Positions 34,792 through 43,216 of a DNA stretch of 64,000 nucleotides are shown piece after piece. This stretch comes from Streptomyces violens (GTDB lineage: Bacteria; Actinomycetota; Actinomycetes; Streptomycetales; Streptomycetaceae). The DNA lies in contig NZ_JOBH01000023.1 in NCBI RefSeq assembly GCF_000717745.1, forward strand, positions 1-64,000, written 5' to 3'. Numbering within the stretch: the stretch's first letter is position 1; the number at the start of each line of letters is the position of its first letter. The notes under the pieces are model-generated. The model made no database searches and was not told the origin of the DNA. It worked only from the letters and a program-made list of their open reading frames with translations. The position numbers and the translations under genes were made by a program.

Positions 34792-36039
34792 TCACGGGGC
34801 CCGCTCCAGCTCCAGCAGCGCCGCGAGCCACAGATCCGGCAGTTCGTCGGCAGTCGCCAGGGCGTCGTCGTGCACCACGGTCAGGCAGGCGACGTCGTGC
34901 TGACTGGTGAGCGTCGTCAGGCACCGGATGCCGGCCGCCAGGTCGGCGAAGACGGCGGTACGCCGGGAGGCGGCGCCGCGGTGGACCAGGGCGCAGCCGA
35001 AGTTCACGCTGCTCGTGGGGGCGCCGATCACGTTGCCGTTCACCATCCGCATGCCGATCCGGGCGCCGATCGCACGCGGGGTGGCCGCCAACAGCAGGCG
35101 GACGGCGTCGCGCTGCCGGGTCCGGCGCAGCCGGCCGGTGTCCGCCATGACGCGGACGAGCGCTCGCCGCGGTGACGGTTCGTCACAGGGCAGCAGCAAC
35201 CGGGCGGTCACCATCCGGTTGCCCGGGGCGTACTCCTCGCCCGGCGCCCGGACCGACATCGGCACCGCCACCGGCAGCGGCGGATGGAGTGAGCCGGTGT
35301 CCTTCATGTGCCAGGCGTGGACGGCGTGGGAGAGGGCGGCGAGGTACACATCGTTCACCGTGCCGCCGTGCGCCCGGCCGATGGCGCGCAGCCGCGCCAG
35401 CGGAGTGTCCGCGTGGCACACGCTGGTGCGGCCGCTGCCCGGCACGCTGAAGGCCGACCGGACGCCTGACGGGCGGAAGGCGGCGGCCACGTCGCCGAAG
35501 GCGCCGGCTAGTCCCTTGGCGGTGGGCCACGAGCGGCGCTGCGGGACCAGCCCGCCGCCCCCGGGATCGTCGTCGAGGAGGGCCCGTACGGTATGGGCGG
35601 CGCCCACCCCGTCCTGGAGCGTGTGGTCGGTGCGGTAACAGAGCGTGTAGCTGCCCGACGGCCCGTGGAGCAGCCAGACTTCCCAGGGCGGCCGGCCGCC
35701 CGCGCTCATCGGGCCGGACAGCATCAGCCGGCCGGCCAACGCCCCGTCGGGGTCATCGGGCAGCCATGCCTCGTGCACGTGCTGCTCCACGGAGATCCGG
35801 TTGACGCGCTGGAGCGTCTTGCGGTCACGGACGATGTGGTAGCGCAACGCCGGGATGTGGTCGGCGCGTTCGGCGACGCGCGCGCGGAGGGCGTCCAGCG
35901 TCGGCGGCCGCCCGCCGAAATCGAACATGAAGCTGAGCGGCAACGGCCGGCCGCCCATGGCTCGGTGATAGGCGGCATCCGCCGTCCCCATGGGCAGGGA
36001 CGGCAGCAGGTCCCCGTCATTGCCGGGGTGTGGTCGCAT
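34792..36039 (-). CDS. WS/DGAT-type acyltransferase
   Basis: A 415-residue wax-ester-synthase/diacylglycerol-acyltransferase family member. The active-site motif is DHTLQDG (His139, Asp143, Gly144), a variant of HHxxxDG in which the first His is Asp. The C-terminal region NGNVIGAPTSSVNFG and the DUF1298-like tail follow. These enzymes move an acyl group from CoA to an alcohol or, in some pathways, an amine. It is the last gene of a ten-gene operon and may attach a fatty chain to the product. GGGAG precedes the ATG. Confidence 0.85.
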   Translation of the reverse strand: MRPHPGNDGDLLPSLPMGTADAAYHRAMGGRPLPLSFMFDFGGRPPTLDALRARVAERADHIPALRYHIVRDRKTLQRVNRISVEQHVHEAWLPDDPDGALAGRLMLSGPMSAGGRPPWEVWLLHGPSGSYTLCYRTDHTLQDGVGAAHTVRALLDDDPGGGGLVPQRRSWPTAKGLAGAFGDVAAAFRPSGVRSAFSVPGSGRTSVCHADTPLARLRAIGRAHGGTVNDVYLAALSHAVHAWHMKDTGSLHPPLPVAVPMSVRAPGEEYAPGNRMVTARLLLPCDEPSPRRALVRVMADTGRLRRTRQRDAVRLLLAATPRAIGARIGMRMVNGNVIGAPTSSVNFGCALVHRGAASRRTAVFADLAAGIRCLTTLTSQHDVACLTVVHDDALATADELPDLWLAALLELERAP

Positions 36040-36091
36040 CGTGGAACTCCCTGTCGGGTGTGGGGTGACAGTGACTCGGACATACGGGAGG

Positions 36092-36138
36092 GCCGGGCCC
36101 GGCGGCGGTCAGTACGCTCGTCGTGGGCCGGGCCCGGC
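36092..36138. repeat. Paired GCCGGGCCCGGC palindromes
   Basis: Two copies of the perfect 12-bp palindrome GCCGGGCCCGGC at 36092-36103 and 36127-36138, 23 bp apart, in the 113-bp gap between the DAO-type oxidase and the WS/DGAT gene. They can pair with each other as a large hairpin. They may act as a partial terminator or processing point that lowers expression of the last operon gene. Confidence 0.6.
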
Positions 36139-36152
36139 ACCGTGCAACGCGC

Positions 36153-37496
36153 TCAACAGGTCCGCCGCGCGGCCCGGCCGAGCGCGTCCACGTAGGCCCG
36201 CAGCACTGGGCGGCCGGCGCCGTGGACGGGCAGCCGCGGTGCGCGCGACCGGTGCCACGGCAGCGGTTCGCCGGGGTCCGGATCGCCGAGCAGGGCCCCG
36301 GCCACGTGCGCGCCGTGTGCCACGGACATCGCCAGGCCGTGCCCGCAGCAGCCGCCGATGTACCAGACGTCGGGGCAGCCGGGGACCCGGCCGACCACCG
36401 GCAGGCCGTCGCCGGTCATACCGATACGCCCGGACCAGCGGTGGGTGACCGGCACCCCGGACAGCTCCGGGTGCAGGGACCCCACCCACTGCTCCAGCCA
36501 GGCCCAGGCCCGCTCGCGGACGGCCTGGACCCGCCGCGCGCCGAGTCCGTCCGGGGCCAGCGCCGTGCCGCCGCCCGCCACCAGCCCGCCGTCCGGGAGC
36601 AGCCGGAAGTACGGCGCCATCGGTACCGCGTCGACCACGGAGCAGCCCGCACGGCCGCCCAGCGTTTCGTACGCCGTCGAGCTCAGGGGAGCGGTGGCGA
36701 CGGCATACACCTCCAGCGGAAGGACCGTGCCGACCGGCAGGTCCAGCGCTCCCGCGGCGGAGTTGACGGCCAGCACCGCCTGCCCGGCCTGGACACTGCC
36801 GTGCGGGAAGCACAGCTCGGGGCCGATCAGCTCCCCGGCGCGCGCCGCCCGCAGCGGACTGTCCCCGTAGAACCGCACGCCCTTGGCGGCGCAGGCGCGG
36901 GCGAGGGCACGGGTGAGCGCGGCCGGGTCGAGCGTGGCCGCGGGGCGGTGGAGCAGTCCCGCGCTGTGGGGGAGGCCCACCCGGGCGCGGATCGCGCCCC
37001 GGGTGAGCACCGGCACGTCCAGGCCCAGCGCCCGGTACGCCTTGGCCTGCCGGGCGAGGGACACCAGGCCGGCCGGCGCGCGGGTCGCCACGAGCTGCTC
37101 ACCGGGCCGCAGCCCGCACTGCACATCGAGCCGCGCGCACAGGTCGAGTACCTGGTCCACCGCTTCGACGCTCGCATGGTGTATACGGCGTGCGGTCGAC
37201 CGGCCGAAGCGGCGCAGCGCCTGGTCGACCGGCGGGCCGGCGCGCGGGCCCAACAGGCCGGTGCCCCGGCCGCTGGCCCCGGCGGCGGGCCGCTCCGCGT
37301 CCACCACGACGACCGCGAGCCCGGGAGCCCGGTCCGCGAGGTGGTAGGCGCAGGCCAGCCCCGCGAGACCGGCCCCGACCACCGCCACGTCCGCCGTGAC
37401 CACGCCCCGGAGCTGCGGCTGCGGTGGCAGCTCCGCGTCCGGCGCTCCGCGGTCCGCCGGTTCCCAGCAGGGTGTACCGGCCGGCGGCCGGCTCAT
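36153..37496 (-). CDS. DAO-type FAD-dependent amine/amino-acid oxidase
   Basis: A 447-residue flavoprotein of the D-amino-acid-oxidase/GlpD-like family: DVAVVGAGLAGLACAYHLAD, GASGRGTGLLGPRAGP, and the C-terminal VPGCPDVWYIGGCCGHGLAMSVAHG for FAD contact. It would oxidise an amine or N-methyl group with O2. Together with the aminotransferase and reductase upstream, an imine-forming role is possible. The ATG overlaps the flavin-reductase stop (ATGA), so they are co-translated. Confidence 0.86.
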   Translation of the reverse strand: MSRPPAGTPCWEPADRGAPDAELPPQPQLRGVVTADVAVVGAGLAGLACAYHLADRAPGLAVVVVDAERPAAGASGRGTGLLGPRAGPPVDQALRRFGRSTARRIHHASVEAVDQVLDLCARLDVQCGLRPGEQLVATRAPAGLVSLARQAKAYRALGLDVPVLTRGAIRARVGLPHSAGLLHRPAATLDPAALTRALARACAAKGVRFYGDSPLRAARAGELIGPELCFPHGSVQAGQAVLAVNSAAGALDLPVGTVLPLEVYAVATAPLSSTAYETLGGRAGCSVVDAVPMAPYFRLLPDGGLVAGGGTALAPDGLGARRVQAVRERAWAWLEQWVGSLHPELSGVPVTHRWSGRIGMTGDGLPVVGRVPGCPDVWYIGGCCGHGLAMSVAHGAHVAGALLGDPDPGEPLPWHRSRAPRLPVHGAGRPVLRAYVDALGRAARRTC

Positions 37497-38116
37497 CCGG
37501 CGCCGTCCGTCATGGGCGGCCCGGCGAGGGACCGGAACCCGCGGTCGTGCCACAGCAACGGCCGCCCGGCGCCCACGTGCACGGCCGCCACCCGCCCGAC
37601 GACCAGGTGGTGGTCGCCGTACCGGCGCACGTCCTCCACCAGACACACCGACCAGGCCAGCGAGTCCGTGAACACCGGGACACCGAGTACGTCGCAGGTG
37701 TCCGTACCGGCGAACCGCTGCGCCGCGGGCGTCGTCGGGCTCGCGAACCGGGCCGCCAGGTCGCGCTGTTCCTCCCGCAGCAGGTGGACCGCGAAGACGC
37801 CGACGGCACGGACCGCGCCGAGCGTGCGGGAGCCGTCGCGCAGGCAGGCCAGGAGCAGCGGCGGCCGGGCCGACACCGAGGTGGCGGCGGAGACGGTCAT
37901 GCCGAGCGGGCCGTCCTCACCACTGGCCGTCACGACGGTCACCCCGGAGGCCAGCTTGGCGTACAGGGCCAGGCAGCGTGCGGCACCGGGGCCCGGCTCG
38001 TCGCGCAGCGGGTCCCACCGCGCACCGGCCGGGTCATCGCCCGTCCAGGGCCGCGGCCCGCGCGCGGGAGCGGCGGCCGTCGTCCGCTCAGCCACGGGCC
38101 GCAGCCGCGCAGTCAT
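37493..38116 (-). CDS. Flavin reductase (HpaC/NADH:FMN oxidoreductase-like)
   Basis: A 207-residue flavin-reductase-like protein: GVTVVTASGEDGPLGMTVSAATSVSARPPLLLACL, FAVHLLREEQRDLAARFA and the C-terminal HHLVVGRVAAVH. It uses NAD(P)H to reduce FAD or FMN for a separate monooxygenase. The PrnC-like halogenase 7 kb away, on the other strand, lacks such a partner and is a probable client. The ATG at MTARLR has GGAGG upstream and lies 28 bp inside the SRPBCC gene end. Confidence 0.87.
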   Translation of the reverse strand: MTARLRPVAERTTAAAPARGPRPWTGDDPAGARWDPLRDEPGPGAARCLALYAKLASGVTVVTASGEDGPLGMTVSAATSVSARPPLLLACLRDGSRTLGAVRAVGVFAVHLLREEQRDLAARFASPTTPAAQRFAGTDTCDVLGVPVFTDSLAWSVCLVEDVRRYGDHHLVVGRVAAVHVGAGRPLLWHDRGFRSLAGPPMTDGAG

Positions 38117-38555
38117 CGAGCACCTCCGCGTCGACCAGGCCCGCGAGAATGCGGGCGATGTTGGTACGCAACGTGGACTCGGCCACCGGGTCGAGGATCT
38201 CCGCAAGCGTCGGGATGCCGAGGTCGAAGGAGGCGGTGAAGACGATCAGGGTGCCGTCGTCGGAGGGCGCGCAGCGCCAACTCCCTTGAAATGTCTGGAA
38301 GTCACCCTCGGTCTGCTCGAAGGTGAGGGAGAGCGTCTCGGGCGAGAACGAGTCCCGCTCCTGCCACCGCATCAGGCCGCCCCGGAAGGAGACGACCCAG
38401 TCCGAGACCACGGAGCCGTCGGGCAGCGGGGGCTGCACGGTGACCTCCCGTACGGTGTCGGTGAGTTCGGGGTACCGGCGGAAGTCGGTGATCCGCTGGT
38501 AGGTGTCGGCCGGTGCCAGGCCGCGGGCGATCGCGTGCAGGGATACGTGGCGCAT
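38088..38555 (-). CDS. SRPBCC (COQ10/polyketide cyclase-like) protein
   Basis: A 155-residue START-like helix-grip protein: ADTYQRITDFRRYPELTDTVREV, DWVVSFRGGLMRWQERDSFSPE, FQTFQGSWRC and the closing helix LRTNIARILAGLVD. The sequence style is that of the COQ10/polyketide-cyclase group, which binds quinones or directs ring closure of polyketide chains. In this locus it may carry the lipid phenol or promote a cyclisation. The flavin-reductase gene begins inside its end. Confidence 0.82.
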   Translation of the reverse strand: MRHVSLHAIARGLAPADTYQRITDFRRYPELTDTVREVTVQPPLPDGSVVSDWVVSFRGGLMRWQERDSFSPETLSLTFEQTEGDFQTFQGSWRCAPSDDGTLIVFTASFDLGIPTLAEILDPVAESTLRTNIARILAGLVDAEVLDDCAAAARG

Positions 38556-38585
38556 GGGTGTGTCGCGTTCCTTTCCGTACGGGGG

Positions 38586-39881
38586 TCAGCCGGCCATCCG
38601 GGCCGCTGCGGCGTTCAGGGCCTCGGCGAGGGCGGTGAAGAACAGGTCGAGGGCGGCGCCGTCGACGAGCGCCGGCGGGGTCAGCCGCAGCACCCGGTTG
38701 GAGTTGAGCGAGTGGTTGACGAGCACGTCGTGCGCGATCAGTTCCAGCAGGAGTTCGCCGACCGCCCGCTCCTCGGCGAACTCGATACCGATCAGCAGCC
38801 CCTTGCCGCGTACGTCACGGACCAGGCCGCCCTGATGAGGAGCGCACGCGGCACGGACCCCGGCGAGGATGTGCTCGCCGAGCGTCGCGGCGCGCGCCAC
38901 GATCTGTTCCCGCTCCATCGTCTCGACGGTGGCGAGCGCGGCGGCGCAGGCGATCGGGGAGGCGCCGAAGGTGGAGGTGTGCAGGAACGGGTCGCGGCCG
39001 AACGGGGCGTATGCCTCCTCGGTGGCGGTCATCGCGGCGACCGGCACCACCCCGCCGCTGAGCCCCTTACCGACCAGGAGCACGTCCGGGCGGACGTCCT
39101 CGGCGTCCACGCCCCACCACGTACCGAGCCGTCCCAGTCCCGTCTGGATTTCGTCGACGACGAACAGTGCACCGAATTCACGGCACAGCGCGGATACTTC
39201 GGTCAGGTATCCCGGCTCCGGGATGCGTACTCCGGCCTCGCCCTGGACCGGTTCCAGGATGACGCACGCCCGGTCGCGGCGGGCGGCGAGCGCCTGCTTG
39301 AGGTCCGCCGGGTCACCGTAGGTGACTTGTGTGGTGTCCGGGAGCAGTGGTTCGAACGGCGCCTGGTACTTGGGGTTGGCCGTGACGCTGAGCGCGCCGA
39401 GCGTCTTGCCGTGGAAGCCGTGCCGGGTGGTGATCACCGCGTTGCGCCCGTGCGCGCGGGCCAGCTTGAGGGCGGCCTCGGTCGCCTCGGCACCGGAGTT
39501 GACGAAGTGGACGTAGTCGAGCCCCGGCGGCGTGTGCGCGGCCAGGGCCTGGGCGGCGCGCGCCCCGACCGGTTCGAGGAAGACCCGGGTCGAGAGCGGG
39601 TGGGTGTCGATCTGGCGGTGCACGGCCTCGACGACGGCCGGGTGCCGGTGGCCGAGGATGAAGACGCCGTACCCGCCGAAGTCGAGGAACCGCCGACCGT
39701 CGTCCGCATACACCCAAGGGCCCTCGGAGCGTACTTCGCCCATGCCGCCCAGCACCCAGCCCATGACCGCCCGGCCGGAACCGACGTGCTTGCGGTACAG
39801 CTCGACGAGGTCCGAGCCGCGGGGCAGCGGTGCGGTGCCGGAGCCCTGCGGGGCCCGGGCCGCCGGTGCCGACGGGGTCAC
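38586..39881 (-). CDS. Class III PLP-dependent aminotransferase
   Basis: A 431-residue aminotransferase: HFVNSGAEATEAALKLARA, ITTRHGFHGKTLGALSVT, DEIQTGLGRLG and the PLP lysine Lys272 in LLVGKGLSGG. It resembles putrescine/acetylornithine-type enzymes acting on terminal aldehydes. With a thioester-reductase-like SDR directly upstream and an acyl-CoA dehydrogenase before that, it could convert a fatty aldehyde to an amine, as TamH does in tambjamine biosynthesis. The GTG start overlaps the SDR stop (GTGA). Confidence 0.88.
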   Translation of the reverse strand: MTPSAPAARAPQGSGTAPLPRGSDLVELYRKHVGSGRAVMGWVLGGMGEVRSEGPWVYADDGRRFLDFGGYGVFILGHRHPAVVEAVHRQIDTHPLSTRVFLEPVGARAAQALAAHTPPGLDYVHFVNSGAEATEAALKLARAHGRNAVITTRHGFHGKTLGALSVTANPKYQAPFEPLLPDTTQVTYGDPADLKQALAARRDRACVILEPVQGEAGVRIPEPGYLTEVSALCREFGALFVVDEIQTGLGRLGTWWGVDAEDVRPDVLLVGKGLSGGVVPVAAMTATEEAYAPFGRDPFLHTSTFGASPIACAAALATVETMEREQIVARAATLGEHILAGVRAACAPHQGGLVRDVRGKGLLIGIEFAEERAVGELLLELIAHDVLVNHSLNSNRVLRLTPPALVDGAALDLFFTALAEALNAAAARMAG

Positions 39882-41005
39882 GACGCCACCTCCGCAACGG
39901 ACGCCTCGACCGTCCGGGCGCGATGCCGGCGCAGTACTCCGGAGCGGCCCTCGGCCCAGCTCTCCAGGTTGCGGACGAGCGCGGTGCGGATGTCGGCATG
40001 GGAGGGGGGACTGCCGCAGTCGGGCCCGCCGAGGGAGGACGCGAAGGGCAGCTCGCGCTGGAAGACCAGCAGCAGCTCCGCGTAGTACTGGAAGCGCCGG
40101 CGCATCGACTCGGGCAGCGAGGTGCCCTCCAGCATCGGCAGCAGCAACCGGTGCACCGCCTCGACGGGGATGAGCCGCGGCCGGGCCGGCCGCGGCAGAC
40201 CGTGCTGAACGGCGAACTCCCCGCAGGTGTCCGCGATCTCGCGCAGCAGCGGGGCCTCCGCACCGGCCGTCAGCCAGTACTCACCGCTGCCCACCCCGCC
40301 CCGGATCAGATCACCGATGGCCCGGGTCACGACGTCCTGCGGGACCATGTCGATCCGGGCGTCCGGGGCGCCGGGCAGCACCGGCACCTGCCCCAGCACC
40401 ATCGAGCCGATCGCCTTGGTCAGCCCCTGCTGTCCGGCGATCCGCCCGGTGACGGAGTCGCCCATCACGACCGACGGGCGCACGATCGCGCCGGGCACAC
40501 CGGAGGTGCGCACCATCTGCTCGGCCGTGATCTTGGAGTCGAGATAGGCGGCGGCGCCCGGGAAGCGCTGCCGGTCCTCCTCGGTCAGCGCGCTCGCCAC
40601 GAAGGCGGTGCTCACCAGGTACAACGGTGCGTCGGCCCGGGCCGCCAGGTCGAGCATGGCCTCCGTGCCGAGGGTGTTGGTCCGCTCGATGTCCTTGGGC
40701 GGGGTGCGCCAGTTGGTCTCGGCGGCGGAGTGCAGCACCAGGTCCACTTCGAGGGCGAGCCGGTGGTACGCCATGGGGGACAGGCCCAGTGAGGGCGCGA
40801 GGAGGTCGCCCTGGATCTCGCGGACCCGGTGATCGTGCAGCGGCCGGTTGCGGCGCAGGCAGACCAGGTCGAAGCCGGGGGACAGCTCGTCGATCAGGGC
40901 GCGTCCGAGTACTCCGGAGCCCCCGGTGAGCAGCAGGGTGGGACGGTCGCCCGGCGCGGACCGGGATGCGGGCGGGACGGCGGGACGCAACGAGTACTGC
41001 GGCAT
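39878..41005 (-). CDS. Thioester-reductase-like extended SDR (NAD_binding_4 type)
   Basis: A 375-residue extended short-chain dehydrogenase: nucleotide motif GGSGVLG (28-34), Ser132 and the catalytic pair Tyr154/Lys158 in AYLDSKITAEQMV. The layout, with HSAAETNWR and TNTLGTEAMLDLA, is that of the fatty-acyl-CoA/thioester reductase domains that release chains as aldehydes or alcohols. Here it stands alone, without a carrier or adenylation domain, so it may act on acyl-ACP or acyl-CoA. The downstream aminotransferase overlaps it. Confidence 0.82.
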   Translation of the reverse strand: MPQYSLRPAVPPASRSAPGDRPTLLLTGGSGVLGRALIDELSPGFDLVCLRRNRPLHDHRVREIQGDLLAPSLGLSPMAYHRLALEVDLVLHSAAETNWRTPPKDIERTNTLGTEAMLDLAARADAPLYLVSTAFVASALTEEDRQRFPGAAAYLDSKITAEQMVRTSGVPGAIVRPSVVMGDSVTGRIAGQQGLTKAIGSMVLGQVPVLPGAPDARIDMVPQDVVTRAIGDLIRGGVGSGEYWLTAGAEAPLLREIADTCGEFAVQHGLPRPARPRLIPVEAVHRLLLPMLEGTSLPESMRRRFQYYAELLLVFQRELPFASSLGGPDCGSPPSHADIRTALVRNLESWAEGRSGVLRRHRARTVEASVAEVAS

Positions 41006-41056
41006 GGTCGGATTCCTCCCGACAGGTATGTCGGCGGTCGTGGTGCGGTGGGTGGG

Positions 41057-42190
41057 TCAGGCGATGACGAGCGGCCGGTCGGCGAGGTAGTCGCAGAGCG
41101 GGCCGGTCATCCGGGAGCGGGAGGGCGGGTGCAGGGCCAGCCCGTTGGCGCAGGCGGCCAGCTGGCCGACCTCGTCGGAGCTCATGAAGTTGAGGCCGCC
41201 GAGCAGTTCGACCGCGCGCGGAACGATGCCGGCGATGGCATCCTGAATGCCGTATCGCGTATACAACGCCGCGGCCAGCGCTGACTCGCCGAGGTCGCCC
41301 TCGTCCACCCGGCGGGCGATGCCCTCCGCCGCGGCCATGGCGGCCTCCGACTCGACGAGCAGCCGCACGCGGTCGTGGTCGGGGACCCGGTCGTTGAGCA
41401 GTACCCGCTCCACCAGGGCACTGGCCACGCCCAGGTAACTGCCCGACATCAGGAGCTGGAACCAGACCAGCCCGGCCGTCTGGAGGTCGTCCAGCCGCGC
41501 CCCGGCGGGCGTCGCCGTCCGCAGCAGGAGCTCCGGCGGTACCAGGACGTCGGTGAGGGTGACCTGCTCGCTCTCCGCGCCGGCCAGGAAGGCGCTGGAC
41601 CAGAAGCCGCTGACGCTCAGCCCTTCGCTCTCGGCGGGCACCAGCGCCACCGCGAGCTCGTCGCCCTGCCCGTCCTCGCGGGGCACGACGACACTCGCGG
41701 TCAGCATGTCCATGGAGCGGGCCAGGCTGCACGGGCGCTTGACCCCGTTGAGCCGTACACCGTCCTCGGTCACCGTGGCGGTCATCGACGGGTCGAGAAT
41801 GCCGGCGCCGCGGCGCCCCTCGGCGAAGCCGGAGGCGATGATGCGGTTGGTCGATGCGGCGCCTTCGATGAGCATCCACTCCAGGCCGTCACCCAGGTCG
41901 CCGAGGCCGACCAGGGTCGCCATGGAGAAGTGGTGCATGGTGGTCGCCACGGCCAGCGACGGCGAGCGGCTGCCGATGGCCCGTTGCACCCGCACTGCGT
42001 CCAGGGCGGTGGCGCCCCGGCCGTGATGCGCCTCGGGGACCAGGAGCCCGGGGCCGCCGCTGTCCCTGAAGAGCCCGATGCCCGGACTGCCGGGCCGCTC
42101 CAGCTCCCGCAGCGGGATCTCCCGGAGGGCGGGGTCCAGGTCCGGCAACAGCTTGGCCAGCGTGGTGCGTTCACGCTCGAGAAATCTCAT
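41057..42190 (-). CDS. Acyl-CoA dehydrogenase family protein
   Basis: A 377-residue flavin enzyme of the acyl-CoA dehydrogenase fold: VPEAHHGRGATALDAVRVQRAIG, MTATVTEDGVRLNGVKRPCSLA in the beta domain, and the C-terminal helical bundle LYTRYGIQDAIAGIVPRAVELLGG. The usual catalytic Glu cannot be placed with confidence. It could introduce a double bond into the acyl chain, as TamT does, or act as a flavin hydroxylase. It is 51 bp upstream of the SDR gene in the same operon. Confidence 0.85.
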   Translation of the reverse strand: MRFLERERTTLAKLLPDLDPALREIPLRELERPGSPGIGLFRDSGGPGLLVPEAHHGRGATALDAVRVQRAIGSRSPSLAVATTMHHFSMATLVGLGDLGDGLEWMLIEGAASTNRIIASGFAEGRRGAGILDPSMTATVTEDGVRLNGVKRPCSLARSMDMLTASVVVPREDGQGDELAVALVPAESEGLSVSGFWSSAFLAGAESEQVTLTDVLVPPELLLRTATPAGARLDDLQTAGLVWFQLLMSGSYLGVASALVERVLLNDRVPDHDRVRLLVESEAAMAAAEGIARRVDEGDLGESALAAALYTRYGIQDAIAGIVPRAVELLGGLNFMSSDEVGQLAACANGLALHPPSRSRMTGPLCDYLADRPLVIA

Positions 42191-42253
42191 GGACGTGCAG
42201 TCCTCCAGGGTGCGGGGGGAATGAGCAGGACGGGCCCCGCAAGGGCCCTCCGT

Positions 42254-43216
42254 TCACAGGGCGTTGGCGGCGCGCATCAGCTGCCAGACGGCACCGATGC
42301 GGGGCTTGCCCTTGAAGGCGATGTACTCCGGGATGACCGCGTGCGGCGCCCACTTCTCCTTGTATTCGAGCTGTGAGGCCGCCGGGTAGATCGACTGCCC
42401 GTGCTCTGCCAGGAAGCGCGCGAACCGGGCGAACGTGCGGCTGGCGCCCGGTACTTCATGCTCCGCGGCGAGTCCGGTGAACGGCGTGAAACCGAAGTGC
42501 AGCCACCCGGCGCCCTCGGCCGTGAGACGTTCGATGACGGTGGCGTTGAGCGCCTCCATCACGCCGGGCGGCGCGTCGGGCAGCCGCCGGCTGAGGTCGT
42601 GCAGCCACCCGGGACGGCTGCCGAAGACCGGTGAGTAATTGATGTAGCCGACCGCGGTGCCCTCGATACGGCCGACGAAGAGCCGGCGGTGCCGTTGCAG
42701 GTCCCCGGTGCGCTGACCGACGAGGAACCGCAGCTCCTTGACGTGCCGGCCCTTGTCCCGCAGCCAGTCGCGGTCGATCCGGTCCAGCTCGGCGGGGTCG
42801 TCGCCGACCCGGACCTCGGCCACTTCGAGCCCTGCCCGCCGGGCCCGCGAGATCTTGTTCCGCAGCCGCACGAAGCGTGAGCCACGCAGTGTGAAACGGG
42901 CCAGGTCGACGGCGTACGAAGCGCCGAGCTGGTTGACCGTGAAGCCGTGCTGCTCATACAACTCGGCGTCTTGCCGCTGCAGTTGTACCGCGACGAGCCG
43001 GCGTCCCGCGTGCGCCACGAAGGAGTCGAGCAGCTGCGCCCGGTGCTCCGCCGCGGTGAACGGACCGCCGAATTGGAGGACGTACCGACCGGACCTCGTA
43101 TAGGCGCAGGTGCCGGCGAACCGGTCGCCGTGGAAGTATTCGTTCCCGCTGTTCAGTGCGAGAAAAGCGCTGGGGTTGTCGCTGTATTCGGTGAGAGTGT
43201 CAAGTGCCGACGGCAT
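42254..43216 (-). CDS. DUF2156 (LPG-synthetase C-terminal-like) acyl/aminoacyltransferase
   Basis: A 320-residue soluble protein with a tandem-GNAT-like DUF2156 domain: RFVRLRNKISRARRAGLEVAEV, DRDWLRDKGRHVKELRFLVGQ, AVGYINYSPVFGSRPGWLHDLSRR, GVMEALNATVIERL and WLHFGFTPFTGL. This domain in MprF transfers lysine from tRNA to phosphatidylglycerol; isolated copies occur in biosynthetic clusters. It could add an amino acid to a lipid amine or phenol. GGAGGG precedes the ATG, which lies 17 bp inside the membrane-protein gene end. Confidence 0.83.
   Translation of the reverse strand: MPSALDTLTEYSDNPSAFLALNSGNEYFHGDRFAGTCAYTRSGRYVLQFGGPFTAAEHRAQLLDSFVAHAGRRLVAVQLQRQDAELYEQHGFTVNQLGASYAVDLARFTLRGSRFVRLRNKISRARRAGLEVAEVRVGDDPAELDRIDRDWLRDKGRHVKELRFLVGQRTGDLQRHRRLFVGRIEGTAVGYINYSPVFGSRPGWLHDLSRRLPDAPPGVMEALNATVIERLTAEGAGWLHFGFTPFTGLAAEHEVPGASRTFARFARFLAEHGQSIYPAASQLEYKEKWAPHAVIPEYIAFKGKPRIGAVWQLMRAANAL

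Noticed and set aside
36123..40085. A 1,320-codon open frame on the + strand
   Set aside because: It is antisense to well-supported genes (DAO oxidase, flavin reductase, SRPBCC, aminotransferase), has Arg/Gly-rich composition without domains and reflects GC bias only.
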